DNA of 64,000 nt, taken from Saxidomus purpurata (taxonomy: Eukaryota; Mollusca; Bivalvia; Venerida; Veneridae). The notes under the pieces were generated by a model. It ran no database searches, was not told the DNA's origin, and was given only the letters and a program-made list of their open reading frames with translations. The stretch covers positions 4,555,293 to 4,619,292 of the forward strand of contig JAFMSR010000019.1 in NCBI GenBank assembly GCA_022818135.1, read 5' to 3'. This document shows positions 12,669 to 24,300 of the stretch, piece after piece (within the stretch, counting starts at the first letter, position 1; each line of letters starts with the position of its first letter). The position numbers and the translations under genes are program-made.

Positions 12669-13577
12669 TATCCTTTAAAATCCTTACCACAGTCTGTCAG
12701 ACATTGGTTAGACCAGGACCAGTCAAGGTGGCCGACTGCAGGAATGAAAAGATATGCACTAAAATCTGAGTGTTTTGTTGTTCCCACTGGCAGTACTGTT
12801 AGTGAAAATAAAGACTTCCAGTGGAGAATTTCTACCTCCTTGGCGGAGAGATGTTTCATGTTTAATCTAAATATTACTCAGATAAGGTGTTACATACTGC
12901 TAAAGATGATTCTTAAAACATTTATTAATCTTCATGAACAAAAACACATTACAAGTTATATGTGTAAAACAGTTTTATTTCACTGTATTAGAAGTAAACC
13001 TTTACATGTCTGGAATGAAAGTAATATTCTTCATTGCTTAACATACTGTGTATTAACACTTAATGAATGTATATCGTGTGGCAATTGTCCTCATTTCATT
13101 ATACCTGGTAACAACTTGATGGCTGGTAAAATAACTGCTGAAAACAAACACCAATTACTTGAAAAGATGTTAAACTTAAAATGGCATACTATTGGTTCTC
13201 TCCTCAAGATTCAAGTTGATAACCTTGGACAAAAACTACTGTTGAAGTTGAACATAATACCTGATGTAGATTACAATGCCACATTCTATATTGAAAATAC
13301 TGCAGGATTTCTGAAAGATGCAGGACTTCTTGCATTCGATACTGCTAGTACTATTGACTGTACCTATAAAGGATGTCTCCTTTTTCTGAATAATAAAAAT
13401 GTTGAGGAACAGATGCCTTTTCTAGCGCAGACTGTTGTTAATTTAGTCAGGTACCACAATGAAGGAAATATGTGTGTACAGGCTGCATGCAAATGTCTGA
13501 CACCTTTCTTCTGTGCTACACTAGGATCTCTGATGGCATCCTACAACATTCAGCACAACAATCCTGTTTCTCCCCAA
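12669..13577 (+). pseudogene. cGLR copy 2, left part: lacks 5' end, cut by large insertion
   Basis: Begins in mid-gene at 'atatcctttaaaatcc', equal to about 8489 in copy 1, and follows copy 1 nearly base for base through the Mab-21 C-terminal region (WRISTSLAERCFMF). It does not share the copy 1 stop: the codon is GCA. The match ends at 13577 in 'tctccccaa', where the long-TIR element begins; the gene resumes at 32168. The nucleotidyltransferase motifs are missing because the first 180 codons are absent. The 5' junction with the LINE at about 12668 looks like a duplication breakpoint. No function expected. Confidence 0.9.
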
Positions 13578-15292
13578 AACAATGTATTATGTAAAGTCGG
13601 AATATGACATCAATTATAGAATCTGGTGTTTTCATTTTGGATGCTTAGTTTGCCCTATTCATTTTTTGTATTATCTAAATGTTAGTTAGCAATGGATTGG
13701 TCATCTTTATTTACAAGTTAAAAAAAAAATCATACCTTTGCTCATGCATGCATGGACAAACCACCTTTGCTCATGCATGCATGGACAAACCACCTTTGCT
13801 CATGCATGCATGGACAAACCACCTTTGCCCATGCATGCATGGACAAACCACCTTTGCTCATGCATGCATGGACAAACCACCTTTGCTCATGCATGCATGG
13901 ACAAACCACCTTTGCTCATGCATGCATGGACAAACCAAACATTTTCCATTTTTTGAAAATCTAAATAAAGTTTATATGGCCAATGTCACCTAATGTCATG
14001 TGTAATCACCACCCTGTAATATGTGTTCTGTCATATTTTACGAAGCCTTAACTACTGTAATACTGTAACATTATATAAAGAAATTGTATAACTTGTTTTG
14101 TGGTGTAAAATACTGAGTTGGCGTTATGACATAACATAGACATTAAACTATTCCACCGGCGGCAGGCGTCCCAAATTTTGTTTGGTCCCCTAGAATTTTG
14201 ATGTAAATCCCAGTAGTTCATAGTACTGTATGTAAATAATAATACTTTAGAATTTATTTCCCCATTGTAAAATGTGCTATCTCATGGAAATAAAAACACA
14301 ACAAGTAATTGCCCAAGGAATACAGTTTTAATTTTATGATGGACAGGTGATGGAAATTTAATATTCTTTAAACGTAACAGTCATACAATTGAGTAAACAT
14401 TTTAATTTATGACATAACATAGACATTAAAAATATTTGCGATCATTAAACCCAAACATACAGTCGCAAATATCAAAATTACATCAGTTATTCCTGTAATA
14501 TACCAGTATCTTATGTTAATAAATGAATAATTAATAACCAGGCAAGCAGAATATTTAGTGAAATATGTGCATATACAAAACAATGCACATTACAATACAA
14601 ATTCCTAATCGTGTCTGTCTACTGAACTAACTACTGACATAGCCGGTTTTTTAAATTAAATTTGGCTTATGTATTTTGTAAAAGTATACAGCATAACAAT
14701 GCTAATCTGACTCTTTTTTTATTTAGAATGAACCAATAAAAAGTGACATGAATTGCAAATTCATAAGGACATGTAAAAGAAGTAACAAACATTGAAACTG
14801 TTATCGCCAAAATGTCAGGCTATGTATTCAAATCAAGTAGTTATTAATAAAAATCTGCCTTGACATATTACTTCAATATCAGCAATATCAGGATATAAAT
14901 TGACCTAGCGGAAAATTGTAACATTGACATTGCTCACAGGTGATAATTGTAAAGCACAGATAAAGGTTTTTAATGAGAACAAACACGAGTGTAATTGCGT
15001 TGTGTTGGATATACTTATAGACAGCTCATTATGGGCGAAAGTGAGTTAAAAAGTCAACGAGAAGAAAAGACTTTATATCCCTGTTTCTCATATTCTCATG
15101 GTTTCTCACATTATCCTTTTTTACATTCAAGGTGTCAAATGGGCAACTCTTTGTTATCATTTACAGAGATATGATACAAAACTGACACAAAAAAAGTTTC
15201 AAATGATTTTTCTGAAAATTAATGAAAATATTGGCATTTTACTGAAAATGCAGAAATTTCCTGATTTTTTTGTGGTGGGGTTAGTAAAACAG
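13578..15292 (+). repeat. Left terminal inverted repeat
   Basis: Matches the reverse complement of 30521-32167. Inner limit is at 'gtggtggggttagtaaaa', after which left and right differ. Relative to the right copy it has two extra 29-bp units and a short extra piece near 14140 ('ataacatagacattaaa', also found at 14410). Confidence 0.9.
13735..13945 (+). repeat. 29-bp tandem array in the left TIR, seven units
   Basis: The unit 'catgcatgcatggacaaacc' plus 'acctttgct' starts at 13743 and repeats every 29 bases to 13917. One unit has 'gcccatg' for 'gctcatg'. Because 29 is not a multiple of three and the unit has no stops, all three frames stay open and mimic a protein; this is not a gene. It is also not a CRISPR array: there are no unique spacers. 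Confidence 0.95.
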
Positions 15293-15377
15293 CCCATATT
15301 GTTTTATTCTAGGTAATACCCTTTAATTGTACCGCATTTTAATTAAGAAATAATAAATGACGTCACTGTCATCGCTC

Positions 15378-18300
15378 CTATTCTTCGTGGATATTGGTGA
15401 CCCTTTTTTTATTCAATAGACTAATGATTTTGTTCTTCATTTTTTTCTCATCCTCTGTGTCCATGTGAAAGTCTTCACCATTCCTCTTTATAATTATTTG
15501 CACATTCCAGGTAGTGACGTCGTTCTGTGCCTCTTTCATAACATGCTTGGCGTATCTATTTCTTCCGTCTGATGTTGTCAACTCTCCTGCAGATGAAAAG
15601 TTAAAAAAAATTTGTTGTGCTCTAAAAAAGCCGATGAAATAATTTATGAACTCAGTAATATCCAAAAGAAGGGGAATCTGTAATAACATTTTTTTTTTGC
15701 ACAATATCTGCTATGACCCTCATTTGCATGTAATATTTATATAATTATCGTAGAATTTTATCGGCGTTATAAAAGATGCAGCTAGACTTGAGGCTGTTGA
15801 ATGTAGGAATAACTGTTTTGTAATTTTGATATTTGCGACTGTATATACGGTTTATGTAGGGTTAACGCACGTTTTTCTCGTGTTTTAACATCTGCAGAAT
15901 CCCGAGGGATAGTTGGTGCCCGAGCCCGTTAGGTTCTGCAGGTGTTATAACACGAAAAAACGTGCGTTAGCGCTATTCTAGCATAAATAGCATAAAAAAA
16001 TCATAAAAGTACAAATGAAACGCTCTTACTGGTACAACGTTCAATAATGTGCGGGACAACGTCCGTGTTGTTTACGTCATATTTATGACGTCACCAGCGG
16101 TTTTTAAGCCCGGCACTGTTGACGCCGTACATGATGTAAGACTTGGGAGACAGGTCCATTGTTTACAATGGCCATGTACTGCGCATAAATGAAAACGGGT
16201 TATAACGGCGCGTGAATCTCCCCGTTAACACACGTTTTTTCTCCTGTTAAAACACCGGCAAAATGGGCAAAAACAGCACATTTTATGCTAGAATAATGGT
16301 TGCAAATATTTTTAACGGCGACCATTAAAACCGTATATACGGTCGCAAATATCAAACTCACTAAATAGTTATCCCTTTTCTAACGTACAATGTGTCTGAA
16401 TGCGATAATTAAAACGCCGTTTGAAGTTTGCGACTATATTTTCGTTATTTGATAGACGCAAATTTAAACGACGTCACCTATCAGAAACGACGTCACATCG
16501 GTATTGCGTTAGAAAATATTTTTTAAAACCAACTAAGACATAGCGTATCTAGCCCTCACCCTCGAGTTTATGTGATATTTAAATAAAGATTGGAAACTTA
16601 TCGGCGTTAGCGCGACTCTGTGAAAAAAAATTGCATTTTCCTGTTTAAGTAAACTGTTTTGGATTGATGATATTTAAAAAGTGACATCCCAGCGTGTGAC
16701 ACGTTACAGCCGGACAATTTGAAAATGCAAATTTTCAACATTTTGCATTTTTCTATGTACTTCAACTGATTTTGATTAATGATTTTTGGAAAATGAAGTC
16801 CCAGCGTGTAACACGTTACATCACCAGTAATTCACTCGTGTTTTCTGGGACAGGATTCACGCGCATTTTAAACACAAACGGAACGACCATCACATAGGTA
16901 AGAAGTTTCCTATTTAGAAAAGATGGGATTATTTTTTTGTTATAGGGATGAAAAAACTTTAGACTGTGCATACTCTCGCTATTTTCACTATTAATGAAAG
17001 TATTTTTATATACTTACTAACTATTTAAAGAAGTGTAGCAGTTAATGCTTATAAGTGTATTTAATTATGTTGTTTATGTTTTATATTTTATTTTTTTCTC
17101 CAAGCATGTTTTATTTCAGTATTTATACCATTGTACTCAAGCATCTTCTCAGCTTGGAAATACGTCGCCTCCACATCATCCCAGCTGTCCTCAGCTAGTG
17201 CCTTAACAGCTAGTTGCCGCATGTAATCTCTAAAAATATTACAATTAAAAACATAAAAAATAACCAATCTCATTTATTTTTTTTCGTGTCTTTATCAATG
17301 ACACACACATGATATTGTCAGTTCCTTATGAATATTATTTTAAAGATTAAATTAAGCTTCACTAATAATTTGCTGATTTCGCTTAATAAAAATTATAATA
17401 AAACTGTCAATTGTGTGTTGTCCTTAAATCCAGTGTTCTTTCATATTATTGTAAAAACCAAAAAAACATTGAAAATTATCCCGTTTATTTCAAGTATGGT
17501 GCTTGTGCAGATAAATACTGCCTACGTATTAACGTATTTAATAAATCTGAAATACTCGCGTTCATTTTGTTATTACACAGACACCAACAATTTTTCTGTA
17601 TATTTTATGGTTAAAACTCAACTTTTATTGAATTTGTTTGTATTAAATATCGAAAATCGCGGGAAACGTCATCTGAAAATATAGCACAAATAACGTCAGT
17701 TTAACGACTTCATCGTCGCATGATTTCCAGCATTAATTAAGCTCGGTATACTTTTTGACGTAAATCCGGGTTAAAGATTGCAAAAACAGTGAAAAATAAT
17801 AACGGTATTCCACTGTTTCAAAACTGTGGATTATCACTTTTTTTTCACTGAGGAAACTCTATAACGCACTGGAAAGCATAAAATAAACAGGTATCTTTTC
17901 ATCTAAAGAAGTGCACGAAGTAATGTAGTCAGCACGATTGAATTGAATCTAACTAAAATGCACAAGTCATTGCACTTTTGAAATTATTTCAAAATAGCAG
18001 TTTACAATGTTGAATTTACTTACTTCCTTTTGTCTTCTGCAACTTTTCTTCCAGCTTTAACCCCATTCGTCCCAATTGCCATTAACAGGTATGGCAACCT
18101 GTTCTCACAAGGAACCCCTTGCAGTTGTCTAAATATCTAATAAGAAAGAACGAATCTACATAGGTTATTGTTATTTTTTTTTCAATAAACTTGATTATCT
18201 ATTGCGTTTTTTAAGTCCTGGTCACTCTGTATTAGATTGAAAGAAACATTAAATATATCTAATTCAATTGTTTGTAAAGGGGCAATCCTTGTATCAAGCA

Positions 18301-21300
18301 GATTATATTCCCAAAACATAGATTATGTGATCAAAGAAAGTTAATTAAAAAATGAATTTGTAATAAATGTTGAGGACTTCTATACCCGTTAATTGTACCG
18401 CAGCCCAACAAACAGTAGGGTTTACGATACTGCAGCATATGTAAAACATTAATAATGACATGAATAAGTAAGGTATTAACCAAAGTTTTAAATTTCATGT
18501 AAAAGATACCAAACTATCAATTTGAAAATCTTCACAATTCCTCTTAATTAATTCAACAGTCCAGTTCGTAACGTCGTTGTCCGCCTCTTTCATGACATGC
18601 AGATTTGTATAAGTTTATAATTTATATTATATTACTTTTTAGTTATTTTATTATTTATGTTGCTTAACTTACGATTTTGTATTTAACTGTTGTGCATTTA
18701 TGATAATGAACATTACTATAACATATCCCCTTCTCTTCATAACGTGGAAGTGTTATGTTATAGCCAGGATGTGCTGGTGATGAAAAAATTAACATGAATA
18801 AGTTATGTATTAGCCAAATTTTTTAATTTCTATTATATTACTTTTAGTTATTTTATTATTTATGTTGCATAACTTACGAATATGTATTCTCTTCAAAACG
18901 CGGAAGTGTTATGTTATAGCCAGGATGTGCTGGGGGAAGGAAATGAAAAAAATTGACATACGAAAAAATCATCCTTCCAAGAACAGGTTGTCAAATATAC
19001 ATTGTCCTGTTCTCACTAGTAACCGCTTGCAGTTGTCTAAATATGTAATAAGAAAGTATGATTCTACAACAGTTATCCTTATTTATTTAAATTAACGTGA
19101 ATATATATTGAGTATATGTAAGACGAAATCACTCTAGATTCGATTGAAAGAAACATATTACTTATATCTTAATATTTATTATCGTTCCATCATAATTTTG
19201 TTTTGGATATATTTCTATATTTAAATGTGTTATTGGATAAGTCCTTACACGGTAAACATGCAGCCTTAAGTATAGGTTATAGGTCTATATTACTGGAATA
19301 AACAAATTTATTGCGATGGAACGTATCTTTATTTCTGTAATATGGACCTATAACCGGCTTACAGTTTTCCCATTTACAGTCAATATATTTGTATTTAAAT
19401 ATATAGAGATTTAGGGCGGAGCTTAGCTCGGTGAAGTCACAGTCTTACTTATTGGGAAAATAATTTAAATAATTATTTTCATATTGGAGATACTTAGTAA
19501 GTATGGAGTATACAAATAGCTTTTTTGAACGAATTAGGGGCATTTGATAGGATTGGAAAGTATGGCAAACTGTAACCGAACTTACGAATATGTATTTAAC
19601 TGTTGTGCATTTTTGTTCATTGCTTTTAATTGCTTTCTTCTCTTCTAAGTGATATGTTACACCCAGGTATTGTGTGGATGAAAATGAAAAAAATAAACAT
19701 AGAATAATTCAACCTTCCAAGAGTAGATACTCAAATTTATGTTGTCAGTAACAATGTCTATTAACCGTTTGCAACATTTTATTAACAGTATATGCCTTTA
19801 ACCCATTAGCTACCTACTCACATGCTATGGTGCTTGTAACACAGTGATATGGTAGGCGGTGCTTCTGTATTGTTTGCTTTGCATGATAATTGTATTGTAT
19901 CATCAATCATGACTCACACGTAACCGCATTGGGTTGGGAAAGTGTCCAGTGATGTTCAAAACGTTTTTATCATGTGATTTTAAAGAATCAAGTCGCGAAG
20001 TAACTGGAGCTTTTAAAATGTAATCTTTATAGAAGATTTAAGTATATATTTAGTTATAACTAAGTGTTCATGATATTCCCGATGTTTTATTTGCACTAGA
20101 ATTTCACTTTACCCTCTTATATCACTAGTTGATATACAAGCCATTAAGAATTAATTTTTTTCTCCGTTAATTTGAATGTTAATCTAGAAACATATTGATA
20201 TTACAAACTCAGTCTTGAGTTAAATTAGATTGACTGGATTTTGATTTCAATATAAAGTCTATTTAACTTCATTAAAACTACCAGTAATCATTTTAAGGAT
20301 ACAGTAATATTAGGTTGATTTCCAATGCGTATTTAAAATCATATTGTCATCTGTTACTTTAAAGAAGGCGTTAATGCATTGAAGAAAATGAATTACAATC
20401 AAGATATTCAACACCTTGATGGGACTGTATTGCTGTACCATAGAGTAATAAATTATGAATTCAAGTCCGAGACCCAAAATCAAAATTTATACATGTTAAT
20501 AATGAATATCTCATACAAGATGTAAGAAAGAGTCTGCGTTTCTCCTTGATAATATGTATAGTTTCTGTTACTTCGCTGCCTTTAAACACGTGATGTTACA
20601 CCGAATGTACTATTTGGCTAATGTTTTAATGAATTCATGTAAATATTTTACGGACACTTTCCCCTAACCATTCATCTAGAGTGCTATGTTACTGTATATT
20701 TAACATAATATACGCATTTGGGTAATGGTTTGTTAACAAGGACACCCTAGTGTGAAGGGACCTTGGGGCTCGCCATAGCTGTTAAACCTTATGTTCACTG
20801 AATGTCAACATATGTATGTTATTATATATTTTGTTAAACACCTTATTGTTCCTTCCAAGGAAGATACACTCAAGAGTTGTACAGACACACTTGACGCGAA
20901 CCTACTAATGCCTGAATTTGCTTAGACTGTCGTAATTTGTAGTTCGATAATATTTATAGACAGTTGTGCCCTGGAAGGAACTGTTGGAATCCTATGATTT
21001 GTATTGTTTTGTTTTTATGAAAAAAAAATTTGCGAAAAATATTTACAGCTGTAGCGAACTGGTGTATAGATAAGTTTACTGTCTTTATATAACCACAGTG
21101 TCCTAGAGAACAGTAAGCCGAAACGGAAGTTGCTGATCTGTACGCTGATGATCATTTTGTTGTTGGCACATATTGAGGCCACCACGGTCTAGATTTTGTA
21201 TTGAAATTTTATCTAAATTGTCGATTTGGAAAGAGATATTTTTATGGTAAGTGTACCAGTTATTTATACTTTTATTGTGAACATCTTTGCTTTAAGTAAG

Positions 21301-24300
21301 GTGTAGTATAGTTGCAATCAGCCTTCGTTCCCAGTTTGATCACTGTCAAATTGACAAACGGCCAGAGAAAATTTGACTCTGTGTACGCATATTTCATTGT
21401 ATATATAGTTTCTGGTCTATAATTGTACCGGCGTGAATGAAAATTTTTTTTTTCTGACTCGTAGACTTCCTTGAATCGAGATTGAATGACTTGATGCAGA
21501 AAAAATAACTGTTTTGTTCCATCAATCAAAGTGACACAAATATATTTAAATGTATATGCCTGGAGGAATATGCAGAAATTGTGGATTGTGAATTGAAAAA
21601 TTCCACACCAAGTTTTTGCATAATTTTCCATGCCTGTACTGCAAGCCTGTAACATAGCTTGCTGTCTACCTATTTTTATGACTGGTGATAATCTATGACT
21701 ATGAATATAATATTTTGTCTTCTTCAAGGCCACTGTTACCATTTGAAATTATTCACCATTCCTCTTTATAATTATATCAGCAGTCCAGTTTAAATAATAA
21801 CCTCGTACTTGAAGACAAATGAATACAATGTATTTTTCGCATTGAATACACAACAAAGATGTTTTACAAGTTGAATTCACTTTTTATTACTGTTTTGTAT
21901 GTTTTAGGATCTGGTTAATTTGTCCATTTTTCTAATGTTGCATATGTAGCCCAGTCCAATGTAATATGTAATTTATAAAATAACACAAACCTTCGTCTGA
22001 AGTAAAATTGAATTAAATATAAACTTACATTCTGTGGAAAGGGTCCCTCCTCTGCTGCTTCAAAAATCCTTTCAGTTGCTTCCCAGTTTTCTTTTGAATA
22101 AGAAGCAATTGAAAATACCGTGGTCAGTCCATCCTTCTTGTAATTCTGTATGTAATGTAAATGTATAAATAAGAAAGCCCCATTGCCTGTACAATTGTTT
22201 CATTTTAATAGTTTCAGTCTTGAGCACGAGGTTCAGATCGAAATACCCGTCATCGGTTGCAACTGTTTTGCCGGGAACGAGGCTCTGCCAAGCTCCCGTA
22301 AAACAGTTGCCAGAGTTGACAGAATATTTTATCTGAGCCAAATGTCTCGCAATGAAAACTTTTTCTTGCATACCGTCTTGCACTTTAATGTAGATTTCTA
22401 TATACAAAATCATGAATTATGAAAAACAAACAATTTTCCAACGTCGTGGTTGTGTAATCGACGTCACAATGATTATGACATTACATCATGATTAATTTAC
22501 GAGAGTCATCTGGCATAGTAAGTGTGTCAGACCAGGTTTTCCGGTACGGTCAAATCTGGAAATGCAGATCAGATATGCAAGAATCATGGTATCTCACCCT
22601 TCCTATTGATATGACATTTATTTCATTGTACCGAAAAAGATTAAGTAGAGCTATACATAAAAGTTTTTAAATGATAATATGACATTCCAAATATCAATGC
22701 TGTCACATAATTTGACAATCAATTTTCGCTTGCTCATGTGTTATAAAGGTTGAAAATGATAATGATAGTCAAAATTAATCTTTTTTGGTTAAAGGGATTT
22801 TACCATTGTAGACCAAAGTGAGGTATTATTATGTATTTTTCCATATATTTGCTTTGTGAAATTTTGAATATTAATTCTTCAGTTATCAGCATGTCTAAAT
22901 GTCTTGTCAGTAAAATGTATTTTCAGCAAATAAGTGTGTATGTTAACACACCCTCAAAAATTACAGAAATTCATTGACAGTTTTATTGTTTTGTAATTCA
23001 ATACTTTTTTCTATTACAACTTGTGATATTAGTTCTACAAGTAACGGCATGCCAAACTTTTCTCACTAAATAAGTTTTTTCAAGGGTAAAATATGATGAA
23101 AAATAATTTTCACCTTCCGCTCCAAATCTCCTAGTGTGACTACAACCCTGTCCTTCCAATCACTTTCATCTTCCTCAAACACTCGTCTGGCTAATCTAAC
23201 TTTATCCTGAGAAATAAGATAAATCTCATTTAAACTAAGCCAATTTGATTAACTTCAAACATTTGGAGGTTCTCATGATAACAGAAATTATAAATTGATA
23301 GTTCTGATAATAGTTTATGTAATGAGCACGAGGTTCAGTTTGAAATATTTGTCAGCCAGTGTTTCAGTTTTGGCGGGAACGAGGCTCTGCAGAGTTCGTG
23401 GAAAAAGTTATCCGAGGTGACAGATTTTTCGATATGATCAAAGTGTCCCATGATTGAAAATCTTTCATGCATATTTATTGTTTTGCATTATTAATTATAT
23501 ATATAAATTCCCACTTATCAAAATATCATGGAAAAAAAACTATTTTCAGACGATTTTCAATTTTACCTGAAAATTCAATGGCTTGTGAGTGCACTTGTGA
23601 TTATGCCAAGATGACAAAAAAAGCGCCTCTGTAGCACTGAGATTCACAAAAATCTCCACGTCTACTGTTCTGAATAGATAGAAAGAGATGCATGCGTTAA
23701 AATTTCTGAAGTTGATCAGTGTTACTAGGACTTTAATAATTATTAAGATAATGCAACTTTGACAAATGTTATTGTGCTTAGTGGACTTTAAGGATAATAA
23801 TTATTGAGTTAATGGGCTTTTTTTAAAAATGGTTAATATGCTACTGGGACTTAAAAAGTAATAATTATTCTGTTAAGTGGACTTTAAGAGTAATAATTAT
23901 TGTCCAATTAGTCTTTAAGAGTAATAATCATTGTGCTACTGGGACTTTAAGCGTAAATTGACTTTAAGAGTAATAATTATTGTGCAAAAGGGACCTTTAA
24001 AGTAATAATTATTTTGTTACTGGGACTTAAAGAGTAATAATTATTGTGCTACTGGGAATTGAAGAGTAATAATTATTGTGTTAATTGGACTTTAAGAGTA
24101 ATAATTATTTTGCTAATGAGACTTTAAGAGTAATAAAAATTGTGCAAATGGTAGTATAATAGTAAATGTTATTGTGCTAACTGGACTTTATGATTAATAA
24201 TTACAGTGCTACTGGGACTTTAAGAGTAATAATTAGTGTATTAATGGGTTGTAAAGAGTAATAATAATTGTGTTAATCAGACTGTCAGAGTGAATTTTTT

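Larger units (their letters stand above)
18137..22028. other. Large intron of the ParB-like gene
   Basis: Holds exon relics, direct repeats of 'ttagttattttattatttatgttgc' type (about 18640 and 18846) and a palindromic MITE. It also has a 156-codon minus-strand frame at 21272-21742 (no recognisable domain, Cys- and Tyr-rich, no splice logic with neighbouring exons). The frame is probably chance or a decayed insertion. Confidence 0.45.

Noticed and set aside
13735..13945. CRISPR-like array of 29-bp repeats
   Set aside because: Units are contiguous with no variable spacers, and the genome is eukaryotic.
13679..13993. Cys/His-rich repetitive 'protein' (MHAWTNHLC type) in three frames
   Set aside because: It comes from a 29-bp tandem repeat without stops; the frames rotate and the same happens in the right TIR. 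No codon-level constraint.
15031..15133. Small inward-facing exon MGESELKSQREEK in the left TIR
   Set aside because: The right TIR copy has one extra A and loses the frame, and no joined exon was found.
21272..21742. 156-codon frame as a gene of the element
   Set aside because: No recognisable domain, no phase-compatible splicing to neighbours, and composition like the surrounding intron.
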